Source of the DNA: CAZIRF01 sp964541755 | GTDB taxonomy: Bacteria > Spirochaetota > Spirochaetia > Treponematales > Breznakiellaceae | Assembly: GCA_964541755.1 (NCBI GenBank) | Contig: CAZIRF010000023.1 | Span: forward strand, 1 to 43,727 | DNA: 43,727 nucleotides | Direction of reading: 5' to 3' | Shown: piece by piece, positions 9,982-17,440 of the stretch | Position numbering within the stretch: position 1 is the first letter of the stretch | How the letters are laid out: every line of letters starts with the position of its first letter | The notes under the pieces: generated by a model | Seen by the model: only the letters and a program-made list of their open reading frames with translations | Told to the model about the DNA's origin: nothing | Databases searched by the model: none | Made by a program: the position numbers and the translations under genes

Positions 9982-10350
9982 ATGAAGAAATTAACCCTTG
10001 TTCTTGCCGGTCTTCTGATCGCAGGTGCTCTTTCTGCGGCAGATATCAATCTGGGCAGCTTCCCGCTAGGGTCATGGCTCGATGGAAACTACGATGCCGT
10101 CTGGGAGTTCAAGAGCGACAACATCCGCATTCTCGACAGTGAATCGGGTGATGTTCTCTGGGATTTTGCAGACAAGACCATTGAAAATTTCAAAGTGGAC
10201 GTGATTGACGGTGGCCCCGCCATCGTATTCAGCTGCCCGGAAGCCGACCGCAGCTACACATTCATCAAGCCCCTTACCTCGTCTGACATCACCATGAAGA
10301 TTGATCGGGACGGAAAAGCGCAATACAGCGTCAAAATGGCAAAACAGTAA
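9982..10350 (+). CDS. Small exported protein of unknown function
   Basis: This 122-residue protein has a clear signal peptide (MKKLTLVLAGLLIAGALSAA) and a mature part of about 100 residues rich in beta-strand patterns and aromatic residues. There is no Cys, so it is not a lipoprotein. A good GGAGG ribosome binding site lies just before the ATG. It follows the UPF0164 gene by 70 bases on the same strand and may share its transcript. It looks like a small periplasmic beta-structured protein. I do not recognise a characterised family. Confidence 0.8.
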   Translation: MKKLTLVLAGLLIAGALSAADINLGSFPLGSWLDGNYDAVWEFKSDNIRILDSESGDVLWDFADKTIENFKVDVIDGGPAIVFSCPEADRSYTFIKPLTSSDITMKIDRDGKAQYSVKMAKQ

Positions 10351-10360
10351 GAGAATCCGG

Positions 10361-10400
10361 CAGGAGACCTTAAAAACTACACGTTTTTGACGGTCTCCTG
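10361..10400. terminator. Hairpin between convergent genes
   Basis: CAGGAGACC (10361-10369) pairs perfectly with GGTCTCCTG (10392-10400) across a 22-base loop. It sits between two convergent genes, where a bidirectional terminator would be expected. There is no clear T-tract on either strand, so termination is an inference. Confidence 0.4.
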
Positions 10401-10434
10401 TAGTTCATTGGGCTCTGCATTTAAGAGTTCGATA

Positions 10435-11631
10435 TTACAAGCGTACGGGAATACGTACCTTGACGGTCGTGCCAACCCCTGGTGTAGAGTCAATGGAAAT
10501 GCTTCCTTCGTGGGCCTCGACTATGTTTTTGACAATCAACATGCCCAACCCCGTTCCCCCGGCTCCGGATTCCGAGTAAAAAGGTTCAAAAACCCGCTTA
10601 ACGACTTCTGCACTCATACCTATACCGGAATCCCGAATGGTAAATACCATACACTCATTTTCCAGGGACGCGTGAACACTCAATATCCCTCCCGGGTTCA
10701 TCGCCTTTCGCGCATTTTCAACCAAATTGACCAATACCCGCAGGAAGCGTTCTTCATCCACAATAAAGGGCACATTGGAATCATAATCGACCATGAATTC
10801 CATGCCGGACTTCTTGACCGCATCCTCACACGAGTCACGCAACATGGACAACATACGATCGACGTTTGAAACCGTCAGTTCAATACGTACTTCACCCCTG
10901 GAATAGTCCAGGAATTCCTGCGCCAGGCGTTCCATGCGGGACACTTCACGACGGAGTCTCTCAACATCCTGCTCCACCTGCTGTTGATTGCCATTGTGCA
11001 TAAGCATGAGATCTGCAATCACCTTGATTACAGCGAGAGGATTGCGAATATCATGTAAAATAACCGAGGAGAATTTACCAATAGTGGAAAGCCGCTCATT
11101 ACGCAGCTTCTCATCATGTGCGGCCTTGAGCTCTGCATAGGCAAACTCGAGACGTGAATTGCGATCGGACAGGGTCTTTACATACGCCTCATTGGAGTCT
11201 CGTACTATTTGGGAGATTGACAGAATTATTGAGAGGGCCAAATTGCCATTGCTTTTTACGAGATGCAAAAAATCATCGCGCTTGATAACGAGAGCCCGCA
11301 CCGCTTGGGCAGCAACCAGCGTGGCACTGCGCGGCATCTCGTCGATAAGAGCCATCTCGCCAAAGACATGCCCACGCCCATGCGTGCCCAGCTGGCACTG
11401 ACGGGTAGACCCGAAATCTTTCCAGACCTCAACATTTCCCTCGATTATTATATAAAACTTGTCCGCCGGGCTGCCTTCCTTGAAGATGACATTTCCCGGT
11501 ACAAAGGTCTCTTGGGTACAGGCCCTTGCCACCTCTGTCACTTCATCGTCTTCAAGTGTGCGAAAAAAGGGAACGGCTTTAAGCACCTCATGGTAGAGGG
11601 TGCAAGGGTCCGGCTTGCACACTTTCAACAT
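10435..11631 (-). CDS. Soluble histidine kinase with N-terminal cyclic-nucleotide-binding domain
   Basis: This 398-residue protein has no membrane segment. A CRP-type cNMP-binding domain (about 20-140) carries an intact phosphate-binding cassette, FGEMALIDEMPRSAT, with the Glu and Arg used to hold cAMP or cGMP. A short coiled coil (about 145-185) follows. The HisKA helix has the H-box HDIRNPLAV, and the ATPase domain (about 270-398) shows the N-box NLVENARKAM, the G1 box DSGIGMS, the F-box FEPFYSE and the G2 box GGTGLGM. It should autophosphorylate in response to a cyclic nucleotide; no response regulator is adjacent. The start was set at the ATG at 11631 because GGAG lies six bases upstream. 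The longer ATG at 11643 abuts the terminator of the flaA genes. Confidence 0.85.
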   Translation of the reverse strand: MLKVCKPDPCTLYHEVLKAVPFFRTLEDDEVTEVARACTQETFVPGNVIFKEGSPADKFYIIIEGNVEVWKDFGSTRQCQLGTHGRGHVFGEMALIDEMPRSATLVAAQAVRALVIKRDDFLHLVKSNGNLALSIILSISQIVRDSNEAYVKTLSDRNSRLEFAYAELKAAHDEKLRNERLSTIGKFSSVILHDIRNPLAVIKVIADLMLMHNGNQQQVEQDVERLRREVSRMERLAQEFLDYSRGEVRIELTVSNVDRMLSMLRDSCEDAVKKSGMEFMVDYDSNVPFIVDEERFLRVLVNLVENARKAMNPGGILSVHASLENECMVFTIRDSGIGMSAEVVKRVFEPFYSESGAGGTGLGMLIVKNIVEAHEGSISIDSTPGVGTTVKVRIPVRL

Positions 11632-11646
11632 ACTTGGCTCCATATA

Positions 11647-11692
11647 AGAAAAAACCCCTTGTGCTTCCCATCATGGGGTCGACAAGGGGTTT
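11647..11692 (-). terminator. Rho-independent terminator of the flaA genes
   Basis: On the minus strand AAACCCCTTGT (11682-11692) pairs with ACAAGGGGTTT (11652-11662), followed by a T-rich tract (TTTTTTCT). It lies 20 bases after the second flaA stop codon and directly before the histidine kinase gene. Confidence 0.85.
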
Positions 11693-11714
11693 AAGGCCAG
11701 TGCCAGTGTGCTTT

Positions 11715-12431
11715 TTACCAGAAATCGACCATGTCGTCGGGATCGCGATTGTCCTCTGCAAAGAGGTCGGTAACAGCACGTAGATCATCGAAATAGATGT
11801 AGTAACTTCCAATGGTCTCCATCATGTCGCATTCCACCTTGAACCCGGTAATTTTAATGCCCATATATGAATTATAGTGATAATTCCGCTGGACAATTCC
11901 GTTGACCCCGTCAAGGGCCTGTGGGGGAATGGCAACAGTGAGCTTCTTCCAACCTTGGAAATTGAGCTTGCCCATGAAGAGTTCGTATTTTCTACCGAAA
12001 AAATCCTGAATCATGATCTTGAGATCGTGGTTGTAATTGCGGCCGACGACCCACACGGAAATCGTCTTGGTAATCCCCTCAATGGGAATGGGGCGCAGAG
12101 GATAGATAGTAAAAGAACTCATCCCGCGGCGAAGATAATCCACACGGGTACCCAGAACGTATCGATCGGGGATGTCCATGTCTGCTTCGTCTTCAAGCTC
12201 TTCCTTGCCGGCAGGAGCTCCTTCAAAAAGGCGGGTTGTCGTATACCCTTCGTCGGTAGACATGTTCGACAGCCAGAAACCTGCAGCCTCGAACTTGTCG
12301 ATCGAAACCTCCTTGAGTTTCTGCTGGGCAGCGTCAACACCGATAAGTTCAGGGTCGGGATCTCCCACGTCTTGGGCCCACAGGGGAAGCGCCAAGACCA
12401 TGAATGCAAGCAATACGGTTGATCGTTTCAC
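11715..12431 (-). CDS. flaA: FlaA-family flagellar filament sheath protein, second copy
   Basis: This 238-residue protein has a signal peptide (about 1-19, ending LWAQ). Its central segment has the FlaA pattern seen in its upstream neighbour: a hydrophobic WVVGRNYNHDLKIMIQDFFG stretch, then GWKKLTVAIP, then YYIYFDDLRAVTDLF near the end. FlaA proteins form the outer sheath layer of spirochaete periplasmic flagella around the FlaB core. It lies ten bases after the first flaA and shares its promoter; a strong terminator follows. The two copies are clearly diverged paralogues rather than a recent duplication, and the mature regions differ at most positions. The usual Treponema arrangement also has two flaA genes beside the aldolase gene. 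Confidence 0.88.
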   Translation of the reverse strand: MKRSTVLLAFMVLALPLWAQDVGDPDPELIGVDAAQQKLKEVSIDKFEAAGFWLSNMSTDEGYTTTRLFEGAPAGKEELEDEADMDIPDRYVLGTRVDYLRRGMSSFTIYPLRPIPIEGITKTISVWVVGRNYNHDLKIMIQDFFGRKYELFMGKLNFQGWKKLTVAIPPQALDGVNGIVQRNYHYNSYMGIKITGFKVECDMMETIGSYYIYFDDLRAVTDLFAEDNRDPDDMVDFW

Positions 12432-12442
12432 GCTGCGCTCCT

Positions 12443-13183
12443 TTAATTATCGGCAGACCAGATCTCTTCAATCCGCTCGGGATCGGTGAGCTCGTCGCCA
12501 TCAAAGAGGTATTCAAAGGTATCGGTAAGAACCTTTATCTGATCGAAATAAATCTGGAAATCGCTTACCCGTTCGCGGGGACGGGTCCACAGGCGGAATT
12601 TGACCAAGCTGAGTCCCTGGCGGTGCGGCACCGTGCGGGCCTCCTGGGGAATGCTGGTGGGGATATTGACCCGCTTGTTCTCCCAGCCGATGTGGTAGGT
12701 CGAAGCAAAGGGGATCATGTGGACGACACCACGGTAATCGCGGAGGTACAACTCGATATAGTAATCGAAGTTGGCACCCCAGACCCATACGTCCATCATC
12801 GTGGGGCGACCGGGCAAGGGAATCTCAGCGGGCGGATCATCTTCTGCGGCGCCCTCAGCCTTGGGATAGATATCGATCCAGTTGTACCCTTGACGGTCAA
12901 ACTTGCCGTATACACCGAGGACCTTGAGGTCCTTTTCTTCCTTGTTTCTGCCATGAAGGGCAGTAGGCCAAGCCTCGATAAGGCCGACCTTGGGGAAGGT
13001 CTCCGAATCGGTCTTGGTCGCGAACTTGCTTGCCGTCACGTGCCAGGTATATCCTGAATCGCCATCGAAGGACTCGACGATGCGAGACTGGAGATCGAGG
13101 GTCTTGTCCTGTGCGTGCACAGAGACCAACGCAGCGCACGCCATCAAGGCAAGGCAAGCAGCTTTGAAACCGCCATGTTTCAT
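12443..13183 (-). CDS. flaA: FlaA-family flagellar filament sheath protein, first copy
   Basis: This 246-residue exported protein has a signal peptide ending VSVHA near residue 24. The mature start (LDLQSRIVESFDGD) and the segments VWVWGANFDYYIELYLRDY and FQIYFDQIKVLTDTFEYLFDGDEL are typical of the spirochaete FlaA family. It forms part of the sheath of the endoflagellum in the periplasm. AAAAGGAG precedes the ATG. It is the promoter-proximal gene of a two-gene flaA operon with a near-consensus sigma-70-type promoter at 13230-13258. No FliA-type promoter was seen. Confidence 0.92.
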   Translation of the reverse strand: MKHGGFKAACLALMACAALVSVHAQDKTLDLQSRIVESFDGDSGYTWHVTASKFATKTDSETFPKVGLIEAWPTALHGRNKEEKDLKVLGVYGKFDRQGYNWIDIYPKAEGAAEDDPPAEIPLPGRPTMMDVWVWGANFDYYIELYLRDYRGVVHMIPFASTYHIGWENKRVNIPTSIPQEARTVPHRQGLSLVKFRLWTRPRERVSDFQIYFDQIKVLTDTFEYLFDGDELTDPERIEEIWSADN

Positions 13184-13229
13184 CCCATTACTCCTTTTGC
13201 CGAATAAAGACTATTCGAGGTCGATACCG

Positions 13230-13258
13230 AGTATATTTCCTCCTGTACCCTTTGTCAA
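13230..13258 (-). promoter_or_regulatory. Sigma-70-type promoter of the flaA operon
   Basis: On the minus strand TTGACA (13253-13258) and TATACT (13230-13235) are separated by 17 bases. This is close to consensus and gives a leader of about 40 bases before the first flaA start. Confidence 0.85.
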
Positions 13259-13299
13259 ACGATACAAGGGCAGGAGACATAAAAAGCGTCTCAAGGGAG

Positions 13300-14127
13300 T
13301 CATTTACCGTCATATCGGGGCTTTTCGAGACGTGCAGGATACGAAAGAGCCCTGCTTTCGCCGTCAAAATTTCCCAAATACGGTAGCGCACAGTAAATGG
13401 AGGAATCCATGAGGGCAAAAAGATCATCCGTAAAATAACGTGACGGAACTATTGTCTCAATGGCAAACGGCAACCCATTCCAACTGTCGGGCCAAGAGGA
13501 CAATCGCCCCCCCGCAAGAATCACGGCCGAAGGGACTGTGGAGGAAGCCCCCCCCGAGGAATCGAAGAGAACCAGGCGCTGCGCTTGTGCAAGAAACGGC
13601 GATTCTTCACGCATAAGCTTCAAAAGGGTTTCCCCATATTCGGAATTCGCAATGAGCAGAACGGGACCTGCCTCTTCTTTTACAATATATTCACAGCGTT
13701 TTGCCAAGGCTCGATACGCATCGTTGCGATCGACTGGCAGGCCGGGAATCTGTGCGTGTGGGGTCTCGCCGCCAAGAAGGACGACAGCCGGGGCGTCGGG
13801 ATTAGCGTGAAGGGCCTCTGCATAAGTCGAGAGCCAAAAACCAAAGGCAACCAGAGCAGGCCGTGAGGAACGTGAATCAATGAGGGCAGTAATCATGTCC
13901 GGGCGGGCGGTCTCGTCGAGTAAAAGCTCCTCGACAGGCCGCCACAGAGACAGCCGGGCCCGCATAAGGGCCCGGTTCGCCCGTGATGAGCCATAGGTCT
14001 CGCGATACTGTTTGTCGACAACCAGCAAAATGCCGGGACGATTGAACAAATGCAAGGCGAAAGCGGAGAAGACTATCAGTATAAATACTATTGAAGTGAC
14101 AACCAGCACTCCCCTTCGGTGCGACAT
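13300..14127 (-). CDS. Membrane-anchored extracytoplasmic protein of unknown function
   Basis: This is a 275-residue protein when started at the ATG at 14127, where it opens MSHRRGVLVVTSIVFILIVF, an N-terminal membrane anchor (about 6-28). The remainder has alternating strand/helix hydrophobicity with PAVVLLGGETP, GPVLLIANSEYGETLL and STVPSAVILAGGRL, resembling the alpha/beta fold of periplasmic binding proteins or a Rossmann-like fold. No catalytic motif is recognised. An upstream extension to 14268 is open but would cross the aldolase promoter, so it was rejected. The gene lies between flaA and fba and is read toward flaA; the flaA promoter begins downstream of its stop. A sensor or transporter-accessory role is only a guess. 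Confidence 0.7.
   Translation of the reverse strand: MSHRRGVLVVTSIVFILIVFSAFALHLFNRPGILLVVDKQYRETYGSSRANRALMRARLSLWRPVEELLLDETARPDMITALIDSRSSRPALVAFGFWLSTYAEALHANPDAPAVVLLGGETPHAQIPGLPVDRNDAYRALAKRCEYIVKEEAGPVLLIANSEYGETLLKLMREESPFLAQAQRLVLFDSSGGASSTVPSAVILAGGRLSSWPDSWNGLPFAIETIVPSRYFTDDLFALMDSSIYCALPYLGNFDGESRALSYPARLEKPRYDGK
14071..14085 (+). repeat. Dispersed motif copy 2: GACTATCAGTATAAA
   Basis: Preceded by GCGGAGAA. It lies antisense inside the membrane-anchored unknown gene, within its membrane-segment codons. Confidence 0.7.
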
Positions 14128-14193
14128 GAAAACAGGGTACGCAGCCACCGCGACTGCGTCAAGCAGCACAGAAACGCCCTGAGGGCCCTTGTC

Positions 14194-14222
14194 TTGACCA
14201 AGCACCCCCGGGAGCGTAGAAT
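14194..14222 (+). promoter_or_regulatory. Sigma-70-type promoter of the aldolase gene
   Basis: TTGACC (14194-14199) and TAGAAT (14217-14222) are separated by 17 bases, each hexamer matching consensus at five of six positions. Predicted start of transcription is near 14229, about 38 bases before the fba ATG. Confidence 0.75.
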
Positions 14223-14266
14223 TGGCACTGATTTTATCGATTCCGCAAGGATCCCAAGGAGAAGCC

Positions 14267-15265
14267 ATGACAAGTTATACCGATCTCGGTCTGGTCAACA
14301 CGAAAGAAATGTTCAAGAAGGCAGTTGCCGGCGGCTACGCCATTCCCGCCTACAACTTCAACAACATGGAGCAGATGCAGGCCATCATCCAGGCCTGTGT
14401 CGAGACCAAGTCCCCCGTCATCCTCCAGGTGTCGGCCGGTGCACGCAAGTACGCCAACCAGAACATCCTCAAGAACATGGCCCGCGGTGCGGTTGAATAC
14501 GCCCGTGAGTTGGGCTACGAAATCCCGATTGTCCTTCACCTCGACCACGGTGACAGCTTCGAACTGTGCAAAGACTGCATCGAGAGCGGTTTTTCGTCGG
14601 TCATGATCGACGGATCACACCTCTCCTATGACGAGAATGTGGCCCTCACCAAGAAGGTCTGCGAATTCGCCCACTCCCGCAAGGACTACGTTACCGTCGA
14701 GGGTGAACTCGGGGTTCTCGCCGGCGTTGAAGACGATGTCTCCAGCGAAGTGAGCCACTACACCATGCCCGAAGAAGTCGAAGACTTCGTCAAGAAGACC
14801 GGTGTCGACTCCCTGGCCATCTCCATCGGAACCAGCCACGGCGCGACCAAGTTCAAGCCCGAACAGTGCACCAAGAACGCCGACGGCGTCCTGATTCCGC
14901 CGGAGCTTCGCTTCGACATCCTCGCGGAAATCGAAAAGCGCATCCCCGGCTTCCCCATCGTCCTCCACGGCTCCTCTTCGGTCCCCGTCGAGTACACCAA
15001 GATGATCGAGCAGTTCGGCGGCGTCATGAAAGACACCGTGGGTATCCCCGAAGAGCAGCTGCGCAAGGCCTCCAAGAGTGCCGTATGCAAGATCAACATC
15101 GATTCCGATGGCCGCCTCGCCATGACCGCCCTTATCCGCAAGGTTTTCGCTGAAAAACCCGGTGAGTTTGATCCCCGCAAGTACTTGGGACCGGCTCGTG
15201 ACGAGCTCAAAAAGCTCTACATGCACAAAAACATCAACGTTCTCGGGTCCGCCAACCAGGCCTGA
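14267..15265 (+). CDS. fba: Class II fructose-bisphosphate aldolase
   Basis: This 332-residue cytoplasmic enzyme splits fructose 1,6-bisphosphate into glyceraldehyde 3-phosphate and dihydroxyacetone phosphate (EC 4.1.2.13). The start MTSYTDLGLVNTKEMF and the zinc-site motif HLDHGDS (residues 91-97) are typical of the class II family, as are VEGELGVLAG and the phosphate-binding region VLHGSSSVP. AAGGAG precedes the ATG at 14267; an in-frame upstream codon at 14222 lies inside the promoter and was rejected. Codon use is strongly biased to C-ending codons, fitting high expression. A strong terminator follows. Together with the PPi-phosphofructokinase at 35327 it gives the central part of glycolysis. 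Confidence 0.96.
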   Translation: MTSYTDLGLVNTKEMFKKAVAGGYAIPAYNFNNMEQMQAIIQACVETKSPVILQVSAGARKYANQNILKNMARGAVEYARELGYEIPIVLHLDHGDSFELCKDCIESGFSSVMIDGSHLSYDENVALTKKVCEFAHSRKDYVTVEGELGVLAGVEDDVSSEVSHYTMPEEVEDFVKKTGVDSLAISIGTSHGATKFKPEQCTKNADGVLIPPELRFDILAEIEKRIPGFPIVLHGSSSVPVEYTKMIEQFGGVMKDTVGIPEEQLRKASKSAVCKINIDSDGRLAMTALIRKVFAEKPGEFDPRKYLGPARDELKKLYMHKNINVLGSANQA

Positions 15266-15277
15266 TAGCCATAATGG

Positions 15278-15305
15278 GGCCGGGCCCGGGGCCCGGCCTT
15301 TTTTT
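15278..15305 (+). terminator. Rho-independent terminator after fba
   Basis: GGCCGGGC (15278-15285) pairs with GCCCGGCC (15291-15298) and is followed by seven T residues. It begins 12 bases after the fba stop. Confidence 0.92.
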
Positions 15306-15352
15306 CTGGCCGCCAAAGCTGATGCGGCCTACCCCACTCCAGGAGCAGCTGC

Positions 15353-16528
15353 ATGATGTTGAACGACTTTGACGCCCGCCTGACCATGCTCAAGGCCGAG
15401 CACCAGGCCCTCGTCCGGCGCCCGAACCATCCCTTGTACCCCGGTAACGGTGTATACCTTCGTTACGCAAATCCGGTTATTACCGCCGCCCACACGCCGC
15501 TCGAATGGCGCTATGACGTTGATCGCGCACGCAATCCCTTCCTCATGGAGCGCATGGGTATCAACGCCGCCTTCAACGCCGGAGCCATCAAACTTGACGG
15601 AAAGTACTGTCTCGTCGTCCGGGTCGAAGGAAATGACCGCAAGAGCTTTTTTGCCGTGGCCGAAAGTCCCAATGGCGTCGATTCTTTTGTGTTCAGGGAG
15701 AAACCGGTTCTCCTCGACCAGGGCCCCAACCCGGATGTCAATGTCTACGACATGCGCTTGACGCAGCATGAAGATGGCTGGATCTATGGCATTTTCTGTT
15801 CCGAACGCAAAGATCCCGCCGCCCCCCGTGGCGACACCTCCAGCGCAACAGCGACAGCCGGCATCGTACGCACCAAGGATCTGGAACACTGGGAGCGCCT
15901 CCCCGACCTCGACACAAAATCACCCCAACAGCGAAATGTTGTACTGCACCCCGAATTCGTCAAAGGAAAGTACCTTTTCTACACCCGCCCCCAGGACGGG
16001 TTTATCGAGACAGGTTCCGGTGGCGGCATCTGCTGTGGCTTGAGCGATTCCATGGAAAAGGCGAAGGTAACAGAGGAGGTCCTCCTCGACGAGAAGGTCT
16101 ACCACACCATCAAGGAAGTAAAGAACGGGGCCGGTGCGGTCCCCATCAAGACCGCCAAGGGCTGGCTCCATATCGCCCATGGGGTGCGCAACACGGCCGC
16201 GGGTCTGCGCTATGTCATCTATGCCTTCATGACTGCCCTGGACGACCCCACGAAGCTCATTGCACGCCCCGGGGGCTACCTCATCGCCCCCGAAGGAGAA
16301 GAGCGGGTTGGCGACGTTTCAAACGTCGTGTTCATAAACGGTGCCATCGTCGATGATGACGGGCGCCTTCTCCTGTATTACGCTTCAAGCGATACCCGTA
16401 TGCACGTCGCAGAGAGCAGCGTGGATCGCATGATCGACTGGTGCATGAATACCCCGGTCGATCCCCTCAGCTCACAGGATTCGGTCAAACAACGCATAGC
16501 ACTCATTGAAGGAAATCGGGGGCTGTAG
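15353..16528 (+). CDS. 4-O-beta-D-mannosyl-D-glucose phosphorylase (GH130)
   Basis: This 391-residue protein has the length and full motif set of GH130 subfamily 1. NPFLMERMGINAAFNAGAIK, VRVEGNDRKSFFAVAESPNG and SSATATAGIVRTKDLEHWERLPDL closely resemble the characterised Bacteroides enzyme as I remember it. The proposed catalytic Asp lies in VYDMRLT (Asp133). The enzyme reversibly phosphorolyses mannosyl-beta-1,4-glucose to mannose 1-phosphate and glucose (EC 2.4.1.281), a step in beta-mannan use. There is no signal peptide, so it is cytoplasmic. AGGAG precedes the tandem ATG ATG. No mannanase, epimerase or transporter is adjacent, which is unusual because this gene often sits in a mannan-use cluster. 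Other GH130 specificities remain possible. Confidence 0.88.
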   Translation: MMLNDFDARLTMLKAEHQALVRRPNHPLYPGNGVYLRYANPVITAAHTPLEWRYDVDRARNPFLMERMGINAAFNAGAIKLDGKYCLVVRVEGNDRKSFFAVAESPNGVDSFVFREKPVLLDQGPNPDVNVYDMRLTQHEDGWIYGIFCSERKDPAAPRGDTSSATATAGIVRTKDLEHWERLPDLDTKSPQQRNVVLHPEFVKGKYLFYTRPQDGFIETGSGGGICCGLSDSMEKAKVTEEVLLDEKVYHTIKEVKNGAGAVPIKTAKGWLHIAHGVRNTAAGLRYVIYAFMTALDDPTKLIARPGGYLIAPEGEERVGDVSNVVFINGAIVDDDGRLLLYYASSDTRMHVAESSVDRMIDWCMNTPVDPLSSQDSVKQRIALIEGNRGL

Positions 16529-16548
16529 GTTCCCGGCTGCCCCCTTTC
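16518..16548 (+). terminator. Hairpin at the end of the GH130 gene
   Basis: GGGGGC (16518-16523), overlapping the last codons, pairs with GCCCCC (16539-16544) and is followed by TTT. The T-tract is short, so it may be a weak terminator. Confidence 0.5.
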
Positions 16549-16550
16549 GA

Positions 16551-16580
16551 TTGACGGAGGGGGGCAATCCGGCCTATAGT
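16551..16580 (+). promoter_or_regulatory. Promoter of the PilZ gene, predicted to give a leaderless mRNA
   Basis: TTGACG (16551-16556) and TATAGT (16575-16580) are 18 bases apart. The ATG of the PilZ gene begins at 16589, only eight bases beyond the -10 hexamer, which is where transcription should start. No Shine-Dalgarno sequence is present. Confidence 0.65.
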
Positions 16581-16588
16581 TCGAATCA

Positions 16589-17440
16589 ATGGGTACTGCC
16601 ACAAGCCAAACAATCACCAAATACTACGATCGCTATAAAGATATCAGTGTAACCTTTACCAAAGAAGTCATAAAAGCGACCGGCCTCGTTACGAGTCAGG
16701 TCTATCTCAAGTGCGTGGGGCAAACCTGGCCCTGTGTCATTTACTCGGCCTCGTTTACCGGTGCAAAGGTTATCGTAAACGCCCGCTCCGGGCTCTTCGA
16801 CAAGATACAAAAGGCAAACAACCTCGTAAGCCTGCGCTGGAGCTTCAAGGAGCCCGGCAAGCAGGATCCCTACATGTTTTTTGTTTCGGCAAAATCTGCC
16901 GGACACGTTCCCCATGGCAACTCGCCCGATTTCGCAATGCTCACCATCAACTATACCCAGCGCCCCCCGGACGACCTCATAGAAACGGTGGGACGCCTCC
17001 TGGATGCCAATGTCAACAGCGCCCGGCGTCGCGAAGAACGCATACTCTTGACGGTGGATGCCCTCAGACGGCTTTCACTTCGCGCAAAAGAGACCGCTGT
17101 CTACATTCAGGGGGTACCGCGCAAGTGCATCCTGCGCGACATCTCCTTCTCGGGGGCCAAGATCATCATGATGGGAGTCCCCAAATACCTCGTGGATCGC
17201 GAAGCGGCCCTCTTGGTCGAGTTTGAGGATCCCCACGAAAACATGCTTATTAAAGGCAAAACCATACGGGCGGAAGAGGTCGAAGGCCGCAAGGACCTCA
17301 TCGCCCTGGGCCTCGTTTTTGATCAGACGACGGTCCCCATGACCTATAAAATGCGCATCAACGATTATCTGAGTTTTGTCCGGGCCGATACACGGACGCA
17401 AGACGCACAACAACAGGACAGTGAAACCAATGAAGAGTGA
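16589..17440 (+). CDS. PilZ-domain c-di-GMP-binding protein
   Basis: This 283-residue cytoplasmic protein has an N-terminal PilZN-like beta domain (about 15-120) and a C-terminal PilZ domain (about 145-265). The c-di-GMP motif is complete: an RRREERILLTVD segment supplies the RxxxR arginines and LRDISFSGAKI gives the D/NxSxxG signature. Such proteins relay c-di-GMP to motility or envelope functions in spirochaetes. The start fits the family N-terminus as I recall it, although there is no ribosome binding site. The stop overlaps the next gene by 11 bases, so the TPR protein is co-translated and may be a partner. Confidence 0.88.
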   Translation: MGTATSQTITKYYDRYKDISVTFTKEVIKATGLVTSQVYLKCVGQTWPCVIYSASFTGAKVIVNARSGLFDKIQKANNLVSLRWSFKEPGKQDPYMFFVSAKSAGHVPHGNSPDFAMLTINYTQRPPDDLIETVGRLLDANVNSARRREERILLTVDALRRLSLRAKETAVYIQGVPRKCILRDISFSGAKIIMMGVPKYLVDREAALLVEFEDPHENMLIKGKTIRAEEVEGRKDLIALGLVFDQTTVPMTYKMRINDYLSFVRADTRTQDAQQQDSETNEE

